This document shows positions 25,160 to 36,657 of a stretch of 64,000 nt of DNA, piece after piece (position 1 is the first letter of the stretch; each line of letters starts with the position of its first letter). The stretch spans positions 61,033,469 through 61,097,468 of the forward strand of contig NC_088677.1 of NCBI RefSeq assembly GCF_950023065.1, read 5' to 3'. The translations under genes were made by a program, and so were the position numbers. This DNA is from Planococcus citri (Eukaryota; Arthropoda; Insecta; Hemiptera; Pseudococcidae). A model generated the notes under the pieces. It searched no databases, was not told the DNA's origin, and worked only from the letters and a program-made list of their open reading frames with translations.

Positions 25160-26364
25160 CAGGGTGTCTGGGGAATGGTGGTACAAATGTCAGATTTGGA
25201 TGTAACCGGGCACGACTAAGAAAAAAGTTTATGTCAAGGTGCGACCTATCTTCAAAATTGAAGGGGCAAAATACGTTTTCAAAATCTAAGATCCAAAATC
25301 CAATTTTAAATCAACTGAAGGGGCTGTGAATGATTTTTAATTTCAAAAAATCGCGATGAAAAAAATGAATGCGGAAATGAACACTACGTTAAAAATGAAC
25401 AAATGTCACGATCATTTTTTTTCTTACTTACTCTAAAATTTAAGAAATTTCTGAAGCTCGAAATTTTTTTAATTTAATAAAATGTTTAGTTTAGCAAATC
25501 GAAAATTGTTGTTTCAAAACCTTTTTAAATTTCAGACTACTTATCTAAGAAAAAAAATGATCATAACAAAATTTGTTTAGTTTATGAAGCAGTATTCATT
25601 TCCGCTTTCAGTTTTTTCATTGCAATTTTTTGAAATTGAAACTCATTTTTGTAGCCCCTTTCAATTTGCAAGTTAGCCAAAAAGTCATTAGGTATAGGTA
25701 ATTTCTGCACTTGCCTCCTAGGTCAATCAATCCTGTAATTTCATCATCACATTTTCAACCGTCTGCCAAATTCGGTTTAATGCTAATTTCGTCAAAAATT
25801 AGTGTGCATAATCGATGTTTTTGTGGCATTTGCGCAACTTTTTTTGTTGAGAAGATCTGTTATTTTAGAATTTATTCTCATAGTGAATGACAGATCATGG
25901 CGTAGGCTCATTAAAGTATTTTTCGAAGGCAGCGCGAACGTTTTTTGCAGCAATCTGCACTCACCTCCTAAGTCAACCAATCCTGTAATTTTGTCACCTT
26001 TTCGATGGTATGCCAAATTCGGTTTAATGCTGATTTCGTCAAAAATTAGTGTGCATAATCGATGTTTTTGTGGCATTTGCACAATTGTTTTTTTGAAAAG
26101 TTCTTTATTTATTTTTTGGAATTTATTCCCGCAGTGAATTGCAGATTATGGAGGAAGCTCAATGAAGGCAGCGCGAACGTTTTTTGCAGCAATCTGTATG
26201 ACTTCGTGCTGGTCAAAATTGGATTTTGGCTTTCAGATTTTGGAAACGTATTTTGCCATTTCAATTTTCAAGATAGGCAACTTGTTTATCTTATGTTTTT
26301 TTTTTTACACGTTCTCGTTTATATCCAAATCTCAAGTTTGTACCACCACTCCGTGGACACCCTG
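25160..26364. mobile_element. 1.2-kb TA-flanked inverted-repeat element carrying transposase fragments
   Basis: The left end CAGGGTGTCTGGGGAATGG and the right end CCACTCCGTGGACACCCTG begin an imperfect inverted repeat of about 48 bp. TA is present on both sides (25,158-25,159 and 26,365-26,366), as for Tc1/mariner-type insertion. Inside lie the foldback module shared with 18.3 kb (25,310-25,690) and a roughly 240-bp tandem duplication (about 25,720-25,960 and 25,960-26,200). That duplication carries a P-element-type transposase fragment. The ends resemble those of the 59.9-60.6 kb element, so both may be one family. Confidence 0.7.
25792..26082 (-). pseudogene. P-element/THAP-type transposase fragment
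   Basis: The minus frame contains CTLIFDEISIKPNLAYHRKG, then DKITGLVDLGG. This fits the first catalytic block of P-element-like and THAP9-like transposases, where a 'F-DEmsi/l----Y----D-i-G' segment supplies the first acidic residue. It is about 95 residues long with no THAP zinc finger. The downstream end repeats the 'CANATKTSIMHTNFDEIS' start because of the tandem duplication. It is non-functional. The assignment rests on this motif alone. Confidence 0.6.
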
Positions 26365-26810
26365 TATACATATGAGAAATTACTACATACCTAATTACCT
26401 ACATGAATTTGTATTTCACAGCTACTATGTATCTGCCTTTTTTTTTCGGCACAATGGTTGTAATAATACGTATATAGTGATATAAGAGTTGCCTACCTTC
26501 AAGGTGAAGGCAGAAAGATGGCAATCTTATTTCGCATATGCGTAGTTTTCTCTCGCTGGGGAAATAACTTTGGTATCCGGATTTACAGAAAATTACTCTT
26601 CATCAATAGCCGTACATCTGATCCGATCCGTATACCTCGAATCATCGATCACCTGTAATCAACTCGTATGGTCACTCTTACTTCACCCAAATTTTACACT
26701 GATATTAGGGCTCAATTTTTTGAAATTCTCAGATTTTTAGCTGTATTCATCTTATAATGTAGGGGTTGGAATGATAAGAAATTAACATACGGTACGACTT
26801 AGTGGGTTTT

Positions 26811-27188
26811 CTAAAATATTTCGTAAAATAAAGTAAAATCTTCATTTTTGTATACAGTAAAATCTAGAAAATTGATCGAATTTTCTTGCTCAATTTCGAT
26901 AGTGAATTTGATACGATGATTTCTGGAATTGAGGAAGTCCAAGATAGAATTGATTTTGTTTTCACTAACGATCATAAAGCTGTCATCAACGTATTTCGTC
27001 CAATATTTGATGTCAGATTTGAAGAGGTCTTCTAGAGTGATAAATATGTCATCAAGCACAAATTCAGCCAATATTGGAGACAGAGGGCTACCCATAGGAA
27101 GACCATTGGTTTGGATATAGATTTTGTTCTTGAAGGTGAAATAGCTGCCTTCGTAACATAGTTCTACCAAATTAAGAAACTGCTCCAA
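26811..27188 (-). pseudogene. Penelope-like reverse transcriptase fragment
   Basis: The minus frame of 125 residues contains IQTNGLPMGSPLSPILAEFV and later YWTKYVDDSFMI, then SINFLDFTVYK. The GxxMGSPLSP block, the YVDD catalytic box and the 'I-FLD--v' block are in the order and spacing of reverse transcriptases. The 'T-G--MGSPLSPi-AE' form is typical of Penelope-like elements. No GIY-YIG endonuclease follows in the 300 bp downstream. The frame ends in a stop at 26,811, so this is a truncated copy. Confidence 0.8.
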
Positions 27189-27315
27189 AATGAGGTCAGT
27201 GAAATTTGAGATTCTTTCCCATCGGTTTTAGAGAAAAACACGAATTTGGCTCCAAAATGAGGTCAGTGAAATTTGAGATTCTTTCCCATCGGTTTTAGAG
27301 AAAAACACGAATTTG
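27182..27315. repeat. Exact 67-bp tandem duplication
   Basis: The unit beginning GCTCCAAAATGAGGTCAGTG occurs at 27,182-27,248 and again at 27,249-27,315 with no difference that I can see. It straddles the boundary between the reverse transcriptase fragment and the remains of the gene at 27.4-29.5 kb. Confidence 0.9.
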
Positions 27316-27383
27316 GCGCTTGCCTGATCGTTGATCGATAAATTGCTTTACTTCCTTCGCCACATCGGTGGGGAACATGTCAT

Positions 27384-29517
27384 TCTGTAAATCCTCTCAG
27401 CCTGCTTCTACGAGTATGTAAATTTTGTTTGTCATAGAGCAACGGGCACTTGTCTACGAATTTCCCGACGGTGGCTTTCGGTATGTAATAATCGGCTGAC
27501 TTCGGACGGATATACGTGCCTACCACGGCGAGAACACCCGTTCCGTCGATCTGGCGGTTGCGCCAACACAGTTTTATAAAGCTAGAGCCTTTGGCTTTTG
27601 AGAAGGTTGCGACTAGGTAGCCTGATTTTTTTATTTGTTGGTACCACGTTATTTTTCAACGCTTCATAACGCCTTTTCAGCGAATTATATTTTTCGACTG
27701 TATCGTCTAACTTAGTTTTTACCGCCGCCACCCACATTCGAAGGCAGCTATTGGTCTTTTCGGCTTCTGTCGAAGAAAAGTACTATGTATACACATTCCC
27801 AAAGTTGAAAATACGTTTTTCTCAATTTTTTTTTTCAAAGCTCGGTCATACCTGGTTCATTTGGTTGCGGGATGTCGCACAGGCGTTCACAAACAGCGGC
27901 GTAACGTGCAGACCCCTGAAAATTCAAAATAGAAGGTATATTAATAAGTTGATCCACGCCATGTGCTACGGACTTATTGGTCATTTTGAAAAATTTATTG
28001 AATGAGAAATTTACCTGGTGGCTGCTTTGTGCTGGTGCAGCTCGAGCGCCATATCGTTGAAATCTTCCTCTGCCCACTGAACTCTATACTCTTACACTGG
28101 AACGCTTACGCTGCATATGGTCCAATGTTAAACTACCCGGTCGAGCAAGTTAGAAAGAGATAGCTATATGAATAGAAGTTGTTATCCTTGTCTAGCGCGT
28201 TGCGTATTCATTTCATTCATACAGTAGCGTGATTTTTTTTGTTTTTTTTTTTAAATTTTTGCAACTTTTTGCTGATTTTTTTTATTTTATACAATTATTA
28301 ATATTTCAAGATGAAATTGAGACATCGGCGATCCTAGGAATTCAGAAAATTGCTTTTAAAAAATGAATTATTTACAAAAGTGAACAAGGTATTTCAAGTT
28401 GAAATTATGTTTCGTAACAGAACTTTAAGACTTTTTTATAATGACTCTAACTTTTCACGTTTTTTTTTCACGGTAAAAATTGATTTCATATATTACAACG
28501 GAGACATTTATAGACATTTATGTAATGGTAAAAAAAATTTCAAAGTGCTTATGCAGCTGTGTAGGGAAGGTACTTGGACAAGTGACTAAAAAAGGAAAAC
28601 AGGTACACGATTGAAAATTTTTGAAGAATAAAAATAAAATATATCCGTATTATCCGTTATCTTATCACAGATAGATAAATGAAGGAGTTGAAAAATCTGA
28701 GTTCATTTTTTCCCCTCAAAACTTGATTTAAATTACTAAATTAGGTTCAACCTCAACCTATTTGATAAATGAATTGGAAAATGAACAACTTCTGGAGTTC
28801 TGGATTTAAAATTTTCGATTTCATTCAATTTTAAAAATGTATTTGTGCATTCTTTGTCTTGTGCAGCTCTTGAATGAGTTTGAGTTTGAGGCTTCATTGA
28901 GTGATAAATTCTTCAAAAATTTTCAATCATGTACCTGTTTTCCTTTTTTAGTCACTTTTTCATGTATCTAGCCTACACAACTGACAACACAGCTGCATAA
29001 TAGGTAATTTCGTTTATTTATTATAATGTAGTACATAAATATATATAGAATATTGCTGGAAAATTTAAATTATTCAATATTCACTTAAATATTTTTCTAA
29101 TTTGAATTAAGTATTTCAATTTCCAGATCATGAGTTTTTAAATTTTATTGAATAAGTACTGCTACAAATTATAATATTTCAACTTGAAGTATCTGGTACA
29201 CTTTTGTAAATAATTCATTTTTTAAAAGCAATTTTCTCAATTCCTACGATCGCCGATGTCTTAAAAGTGATCTTGAACATCAATACTCGTATAAAATAAA
29301 AAAATTCTACAAAAAATTGCAAAAATTAAAACAAAAAACAAAAAAAAAATCACGCTACTGTACGGATGAAATGAATACGCAATACTTACCAACGCGCTAG
29401 ACAAGGACAAGAACGTCTTAACATATATCTATCTCTTTCTAACGCGCTCGATCGGGTCACGTGGTATCGTAAGCGTTCCAGTGTAAGAGTATAGAGTTCA
29501 GTGCCTCTGCCTGACAT
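27384..29517 (-). pseudogene. Spliced gene of unknown family, broken by a foldback insertion and frameshifts
   Basis: Three minus-strand exons agree in phase. Exon 1 starts at ATG 29,517 (MSGRG) and, ignoring the inserted element, resumes at 28,066 and ends at 28,015 (CAG|GTAAAT). Exon 2 is 27,852-27,915 (phase 0 in, phase 1 out, donor GTATGA). Exon 3 starts at 27,766 after GACAG. Without the insertion, exon 1 is exactly 22 codons. Exon 3 encodes a basic, probably helical segment (KLDDTVEKYNSLKRRYEALK). The frame then shifts at a run of seven A's near 27,640. The downstream frame continues with sensible protein composition (GTGVLAVVGTYIR) to a stop near 27,384. A further shifted frame continues to about 27,310. 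GC content is higher than the surroundings. I do not know the function. It may be a host gene or a domesticated element. Confidence 0.65.
28075..29503. mobile_element. 1,429-bp foldback element with 8-bp target duplication
   Basis: The left end CACTGAACTCTATACTC is mirrored at the right end (GAGTATAGAGTTCAGTG). The flanking sequence CCTCTGCC is present on both sides (28,067-28,074 and 29,504-29,511), a perfect 8-bp target site duplication. The arms extend to about 28,630 and from about 28,908, so each is 550-600 bp around a spacer of about 280 bp. The length of the duplication fits hAT or P-type transposition. No transposase is present. The arms contain a chance 79-codon frame (28,350-28,589). 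Confidence 0.9.
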
Positions 29518-30454
29518 TTCGAAGAATAATAACTGAATTTTTTCGTGAATAATAATTAATAACTGAATTTTTTCGTACACACGTAAATTCGATTCGTAAT
29601 TCGTATGGGGAACAATCAACAAACACACAAAGGCTAAATCGTAAATCTATCTCTCGGCCTGGTAAGAAAAAATTTGTTGACTCCCCACTCATTATTTTTA
29701 AGAGGTGGCAGAGGCCCGGTTAGTTGGTGGGGGATGATGCAGCCAGTTTACTGCCAACGCAGTAAGAATGAATAGAGTACCTCGACAAACATGTTGAAGA
29801 GACAGCTTAATGGAATATCAAACGTATCTGCTACATCCCTATAATTAGCGGTTTAATGTCCGGCGAACTATAAAAACGCATAAATATTCAAATTTGAAGT
29901 TTTGACATTCACTCTAATGTGCACCGTAAGATCCTTCGGATACCCATGAAATAATTTCGTCAATGCTCGCGTTTCTTAAATACATATAAAAACACAACAC
30001 ATATTAAATATTTTATTCAAGAACCCTTCTAGCTACCTTCGGTGCGTCCATCTTTGTTGTTTACAATTGATAAATCCTACTCGAATACTCTTATGGCAGG
30101 ATCACAGGCCGACAAGTTTTTTCGCACTTAACTTCACCCTACTCGAAAATAGCTATGTTAAAGAAGCACAGCTAGCATCCAAACTCAAGCTCAATAGCAC
30201 ATCCACGTAATTGTCCTTTGCGGATAATTGTTGTTTGGTCTGAAAAAATTGAATGAAGTGAAAGCGAACTGGTTACAATTTATAGATGGATTATTATTCC
30301 TTACTTTTAGCGGTTCCACCAGACACTCTGTATCATTGTAACATCGCGATATGTACAGTAAACTTTTTTCTAATCAACAATTAGGGGTCGGGGGTTCGAA
30401 TTTTCCGCCAATGATGAAAAATAATTGCAAAAACCACCAACTCGACGTTGCGTT
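29518..30454. other. Intergenic stretch upstream of the broken gene
   Basis: Just upstream of the ATG at 29,517 there is a short direct repeat, 'AATAATAACTGAATTTTTTC', at about 29,525 and 29,553. The promoter of the disrupted gene should be here, but I see no clear core element. Nothing else was recognised. Confidence 0.35.
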
Positions 30455-31673
30455 ATAACCCAGTCAATTACGATTTGACCCGGACATAATTGGGATCAAA
30501 GGTTTTTTTTTGCGAATATTGTCTAGGATGGTGTAGTGAACAACATACTAAAAGCCCCCGCCCCTACCCCTAGAGCTAATCCCTCACAGTGGATCAAAGC
30601 CCTCCAAAATTCGTTTTTTGTCAAAAAATACTTTTGAGTAAAATGAACACTGATTATTTAATCTCTCCTCAAATACCTATCAAATGAGCTATCAACCAAC
30701 TCCCTAGCCCCAAGGGGGGCGCTATGACCCCTCAAAGTGATGTGATTTCAATAAGTTTACATTTCATGACTTTGGGACTTGAACCTGTTCTAATCGATCA
30801 AAAAAAGTCAAACTTGGGGAATGAGATTATTTTGGGACCTAAAGTTGACCCCTAGGGTGGGGGAGGGTCAAATTCGAAAATTACGGTAAGGTCATTTTTT
30901 TGGAGGGCCATAATATGGTCCCAAATGGATGAAAATGGTCCAAAATCATATCATTGGTCAGTACTCCCATTGTGATCAACATATCCAAATTTTAGCTTCT
31001 TAGGTCATTCCCACCCCATTTAAGGCGGAATTGAGGTGGAAAACCCCTCATTTTACCCCATGTTCGGTTTTTTCCTCCTTAAAAGAAGCGGGGATGACTT
31101 AGGAAGCTGAAATGTAGATATGTTAATCACAATGGGAGTACTGACCAATGATATGAATTTGGACCATTTTCATCCATTTGGGATCATATTATGGCCCTCC
31201 AAAAAAATGACCTTACCGTAATTTTCGAATTTGACCCTCCCCCACCCTAGGGGTCGACTTAAGGGTTTCAAAATAATCTCATTCCTCAAGTTTGACTTTT
31301 TTTGATCGATGACGATTAGAACAGGTTTCAAGTCCCAAAGTCATGAAAATGTAAACTTATTGAAATCACATCACTTTGAGGGGTCGTAGCGCTCCCCTTG
31401 GGTCTACGGAGTTGGTTGATAGCTCATTTGATAGGTATTTGAGGAGAGATAAAATAATCAGTGTTCATTTTACTCAAAAGTAATTTTTTGACAAAAACCG
31501 GATTTTGGGGGGCTTTGATCCACTGTGGGGGGATTAGTTCTGAGGGTAGGGGCAGGGGCTTTTAGTATGTTGTTCACTACACCATCCTAGACAATATTCG
31601 CAAAAAAAAAAAACCTTTGATCCCAATTATGTCTGGGTTCACCCATTTTTTCCTGCTATTTGACTGGGCTATT
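30455..31673. mobile_element. 1.2-kb near-palindrome (foldback element)
   Basis: The left arm (about 30,455-31,025) starts ATAACCCAGTCAA and the right arm (about 31,078-31,673) ends TTGACTGGGCTAT. Corresponding blocks include AGTGAACAACATACTAAAAG / CTTTTAGTATGTTGTTCACT and CATTTTCATCCATTTGGGA and its complement. Divergence between arms is low, and the central spacer is about 50 bp. No protein is encoded. Transcription through it would make a long hairpin RNA. Confidence 0.85.
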
Positions 31674-34500
31674 ACAAACTACAAAGTACGTACAATGAAC
31701 CGCGTTGTATGAAATGAAAATCTCCGCGATGCGTAAGCGGGTGATTATAATTGACGTTGATAATGTACTTATTTTGTAAACGAAGACACTCCACAATGCG
31801 ACATCTTGTTATATCGTTAAATACTAGTACAATTAAATTAAGTCCTCTGACACATTTAGTTGGTAAAATTAAAACAAAATATAATTCTTCAACTAGGTAT
31901 GGGCGGAAGTACCTATACACGTATAATCTGTCCTATTTTCACCCCCATCAGCACGAGTATAAACGTCTTTTCGTCGCTGATGCTTGTCAAATGCTCGACA
32001 AAAACAATTCTATTCCGTGGTTAATTTCGACTGTGTAGGTACGAGTATTTTGAGCGGATTAAAACATAGACGAGTGCTTACTATTTATGTTAGATACCAT
32101 TGGTAGGTATACATCAACATCTACTCGAGCTATATGTTCAGTTGCGTTGTTCACGTACTTGAGATGCCCAATTCCTCTCCAGATGTACTTAGGTTCGGAA
32201 TCAGCGACGATAGTTAATTGAATTTCACGACAGATAAGCGTACCTACTCGTGTGTTTCACATATAGCTTATGTTAGATGATTTGAATATTATTAATTATT
32301 AGGTACTGTGCAGTGGAGAACTTTGATGGCTGAATGTACCATACAAACTTGTTTATTATCGCGAAGCTAAAAATACTCCAAGTGCATCATCTATACTCGA
32401 ATAGTTACCTATGGATATGGAGATGCTCACGTGCAGTCTGGACTCGCGGTGTTTTACCGAAATCCGGTTTCATGAATAAAAAAAAACACTTGCATAGTTA
32501 CGAGTACGTGCGATTTGCATCTCTCTATATCGCTGGCAGCTCTAGCATCACGTTTGCGAGTTCGATGTACACGTATTTTTCGATGGATGAAGTGACTATA
32601 CGTACGCTGTACAGTGTACAACCCTCCTGTCTGATGTCATTTTCGCCTCATATCGCGCAAAGGTTATCGATGTTGAAAGTTTCCACTATAATGTCGTTAA
32701 GTTTCGCTATATATTAATTGCGTATTTTACGAGGTGTTTGGCGCGCACCGCGAACCGACTCGCTTAAAACTATTATTATTTATACTCTCTTACACGATCA
32801 ATTGGTATAATTTTTGCATGCTCGTGTAGGTACCTCACCAACCGCTTCCACTTATACTTCCGTATTCCAAAGTATTTTAATAAGTTCGTTGAACCTAGTC
32901 GTAAAATGCGTAGCGGCGTCTTTGAAGATGGCGTTTTTTTTCCTCTTTTGCCAGACGAGATGAGGGACGAGGGTGGTTGGGAAATTCATCCGAAAAAGAG
33001 CTGCCTTTGAACGGTACATACCGCATCCCCAGCCATTTTAGGATAATTGTTTCGGAAATTCTGGCAAAACACGCTGCCTCGGCGCGGCTGAGACGTCGAG
33101 TTTCAACACTGTTGAAAATCGACGTAACACAAAGAAACGTACAGAATAGAGATTTTTCGCCAACTTTACCCTTCCTCTTCTCGGGTCCTTCTCGATGGGA
33201 TTTTCTTTTTGTGAAATATGTTCAGAATGCAGTTAGTATAGCGAGGAGAAGTTGCTCTCTTCCTTCTCTTGCTTACTCGATGCCTCGGTGTATGTTTGAA
33301 TAAATCAAGCAGAAATACACAGTAGAGATTTTCCGCGTCGTTCGTGTATCGCGGAAATTTGATTGAGTGGTGTGTGTTTTCAAAGAGCACCCTCACCCCA
33401 ACCCCCTTTCCTGGTCATATTTGGAAAACACGCGAACAGATCGTATTTATTACTTACGTAGGTGGGTACTTAACTCTTTCCCTCGTCATCTCTGCACTCC
33501 GCAGTCGAGTTGGAATTTTTCTCACCCGATGCTCTGACAGTGGATATCAATGTTATGCCAAGAGTTAGTTTATATACTCGTACGTATAGCTACGTTTAAC
33601 CCTTTTAAATACAATCGTATATACTATATCGGACGGCCGTCTATAATATTAATATAATAGTTTAATGGGCCACGTTTTATTCAACCGATACCGGTAGCCG
33701 GCCGCTAATGGTGGTATTCTCGTTACCATACCACCATTATCGGTTTCGATACTCTCATATAAAAGGTAAAATTCATTAAAAGGTTCACACTATGTTGTAC
33801 AGTGTATACTGTTGTAGTATACTTATACCTACCTGTGTGATATACTAACGCTGATAAATTCGAGCAGATTAATCTAATCTGTTATAGTATATACAGGATA
33901 GGTTATGGAGGTTTTTTTTTTCAAATCCTCGCGCTATTGAGGGAGGTGTGCTGATGAGGAAAAAAAACACGCGTTTAATGGGTATCGATAGTGTAACGTT
34001 TCGGAAGTTTTTATTGCATGTTGGCGCGAAATCTAAATTGAAATATTTTTTTCCCTCATTAGTATTGATTGATGTTTATCGCGAAGGTCAAATTCCATTA
34101 TCTTCGGGGTGTTCTTTGCCAGGAAAAAAGGTGCAGATAGCTCACTTGCCGGGGAAATTTTCGATCGAGAACAGAAATAGGTAATTCTATGTGTAATCGA
34201 GCCGATTTTGGGTTCAGGTATTCAGGTTTTAGTCGAGAATTTGTTGTGTGTTTTAAGTTGGGAAAGGGGACAACTCTCTTTGTTTTTCAGTCGAGTTGAA
34301 ATTTGTTCATAAACTTGTTCAAAAACGTATTTTTCTCGAAGAAATTTGAATGACTGATTCCAATTCAGAAGCGTGGCTGTCAAGTTCTTTCAAATCCAAT
34401 TCAATGTATCTACTAGGTAGATATATTAAATCGTACGTTATAAAAAACACTTCAGAAACGAAAGGCCTCTCGAACAAACAATTCAGACAATCGTCATTAA
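31674..34500. other. Non-coding stretch with a small hairpin near a TATA-like word
   Basis: No gene recognised. Open frames of 70-127 codons exist on both strands, but none has a domain, a good splice context or a natural composition. A TATAAAAGG word lies at 33,758-33,766, downstream of the hairpin at 33,706-33,739. Confidence 0.35.
33706..33739. repeat. 12-bp perfect inverted repeat with 10-bp loop
   Basis: TAATGGTGGTAT (33,706-33,717) pairs exactly with ATACCACCATTA (33,728-33,739). It sits in a GC-richer patch containing ACCGGTAGCCGGCCGC. It could be an operator-like site or chance. No adjacent gene is recognised. Confidence 0.6.
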
Positions 34501-34509
34501 TCTTCACTA

Positions 34510-34680
34510 GAGATGGGGCGATTCACAAAAAAAATGAATCGGATTCAAATGGCGCAATTCGCCCAAAAAATCGAATCCGATTCAAAATTAGCGATTCACT
34601 TTTCAAGTGAATCCGATTCTGAATCAGACTCAATGCACTCGCGATTCAAAAATTGCGATTCAAATTCAATTTTTCTATTT
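34510..34680. repeat. GATTC/GAATC-rich simple array
   Basis: GAATC or GATTC words recur at short intervals (for example GAATCCGATTC, TGAATCAGACTC, GCGATTCAAAAATTGCGATT). They often form short palindromes. There is no coding significance: the overlapping frames are serine/asparagine/aspartate-rich translations of this word. Confidence 0.7.
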
Positions 34681-34829
34681 TTGCAAATTTTGCTCTAAGT
34701 ACAGTATGATTGTTAAAAAAAATATTAGGATGAAAAAAAGAAACTTACAAAGTACTCGTATGTATCTACTTAGTAATAATTATTTGTGATCAAGGTAAAA
34801 TATTTACTTACTTATTGTTTTTTTTCTTC

Positions 34830-35072
34830 TTATCTGAGGGTTTTCACTTTCTTTGATGAGATTGGGAATGGGGTTGCTGCCTGTGCTTGCAGTTGCTCTC
34901 TGGTTACAAATCTCTGGGTTCTGTGCACCCACTGCTGCATTAAAGTATAATTATAGTGGTATTGCATTGCCATCAAATAAATGATTTTAGAAAACAGGTT
35001 GTAATTAAATTCTTCGTAGCTGTAGTCTTCAATGGGGTCCGGATCGTCCGGATTCGATTCGTCTGAACTCAT
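34830..35072 (-). CDS. Possible small acidic/basic protein or exon, 80 residues, unknown
   Basis: The minus frame from ATG 35,072 starts with an acidic, proline-containing segment (MSSDESNPDDPDPIEDYSYE). A tyrosine/aromatic-rich middle follows, then a Q/T-rich tail ending in a stop at 34,830. Composition is more protein-like than most open frames here. I do not recognise it. It may be an N-terminal accessory fragment of a transposon protein or a short exon. Confidence 0.25.
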   Translation of the reverse strand: MSSDESNPDDPDPIEDYSYEEFNYNLFSKIIYLMAMQYHYNYTLMQQWVHRTQRFVTREQLQAQAATPFPISSKKVKTLR

Positions 35073-35658
35073 TATTAAAATTAGATCCAAAACCTGCTGA
35101 ATGGGAAAAATCAGAGCTTTTATAAAATGAATATTGCCATTGAAAGTTTTCAGACCAGTCACCACTAAAGAAATTGCGATCTACACTACTTCAAGTACTG
35201 GAAAAAGCTTTGAATAAGTTGCTTAAATTTTCATTTAATTTACATTGGGAGTGAAAACTTACGAATTTACGGTGTATAACAAGCTATTTTTTTAAATTAC
35301 TATGAAATACGTCGCCAGACAACTATTACGCACTTATTGAATAATTAATCACCAAGCTAGAGGAGAAATCAATGAATAAAGCAAAATTATAATTGTGCAC
35401 CATTACAATGAGTATAGTAATCATCATTCATAAGTAAATTGGTTATAGGTGCTAATCAATCAAGAAACTTGAAATATATTCATTCCAATACTTACAACGA
35501 AGTAATACTTACATCATTTATGCGAACTTTCATCTTTATTTCATTTTCTGCCATTCTGCTTCGATGCCGCCTGAAAATGAAAACATCAAATGTGAACTCC
35601 AGTAGCTGAAAATTTTTATGTGGGCCAGTATTCATGTAGGCACCTATGTACCTATTAA

Positions 35659-36301
35659 CCCTTTGGAAGCTCTCTAGGTTTCCATGTTGGGGGAAAAAAA
35701 TTTGCTTTGAAGAGTGTAATAGGGTACCCTGCCCAATTTGTCAAATGACAAAAAAGTCGAGGTTTTATTGAAAAATCATTTTGGAAAATGAAAGTTTTGT
35801 AAAAAAAAATTCAATATCTCATTTCCTACAAAGCAAAATATGAATAGCTATAAATTCGAAAACGTTTTCAAAAATAATTCAAGAACATGAGTAAAAATAA
35901 ACATTTATAAAAAATGAAAAAGAAAAAATGTCGTATCAACAATGGTGAAAAAAGGTCATCTGGTGTTGTTCAATTTGTGAAAGTGCCTTTTTTACTGTTA
36001 TTAATAAGTTACGATTTTTTTCTTATTCATTAAAAAAAAAATTTCGAAAAGTGCTTCTGACAAATGTTTTTAACTCATATTGTCGAATTATTTTTGAAAA
36101 AAAAATTAATCCAGATAATATTCGTTTGTTTTGTTGGAAATGAAGGATTTGAGTTTTTTCAAAACTTTCATTTTCCTAAATGATTTTTCTTCGACAGCTC
36201 AACTTTTCTTTGATTTGGCCAATTAGGCAGGGTACCTTATTACACTCTTCAAAGTAATTTGTTTCCCTAACATGTGAACTTGGAGAACCTCTAAAGAGTT
36301 G
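35659..36301. mobile_element. 640-bp foldback element
   Basis: The left arm contains GAAGAGTGTAATAGGGTACC and GGAAAATGAAAGTTTTGT. The right arm contains the inverted counterparts ACAAAACTTTC-type sequence and GGGTACCTTATTACACTC. Arms are roughly 270-280 bp and diverged by small indels. It is non-coding and no target duplication was assigned. Confidence 0.75.
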
Positions 36302-36657
36302 AAAGTTGAAGGAAGTTTTATTTCAACTTTTGAAAGGTTTGTCAGATGTTTTTGTAACATGTACTTCTTATCCACTTAATTACCCTTAAAATTACGCGAA
36401 CAGATTGTTTTTTGAAATTCTTGTCGCAAATATTTTTGTAGTGACCAAACTTAGTCCGCAGTTAGACAGTAGACACTATCGCACAATTCGCATGTGAGGT
36501 GTTATTCGTTTCAGGATGTAGAGTATTTTTTAAAAAAATTGAAAATGAATATCACCTTCGTTCGTATACCTATCACTTGAAACCATCTCTCACAATTTCT
36601 TCTGTCATTTTTGTGCATATTTTTTATTAACACGCAATGATGGCTGCAGTGGCTTAC

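Noticed and set aside
28350..28589. 79-codon frame inside the foldback arm
   Set aside because: It lies in the inverted arm, its mirror is not conserved as a frame in the other arm, and it matches no transposase.
30390..30410. GGGTTCGAAT word resembling the B box of a tRNA or SINE
   Set aside because: No A box at proper distance and no cloverleaf could be formed around it.
32334..32717. 127-codon plus-strand frame
   Set aside because: Longest plus-strand frame in the region, but composition is unremarkable and there is no domain, signal or neighbouring exon.
33758..33766. TATAAAAGG as a core promoter
   Set aside because: A good TATA word, but no gene could be placed downstream on the plus strand, so it is reported only as a neighbour of the hairpin.
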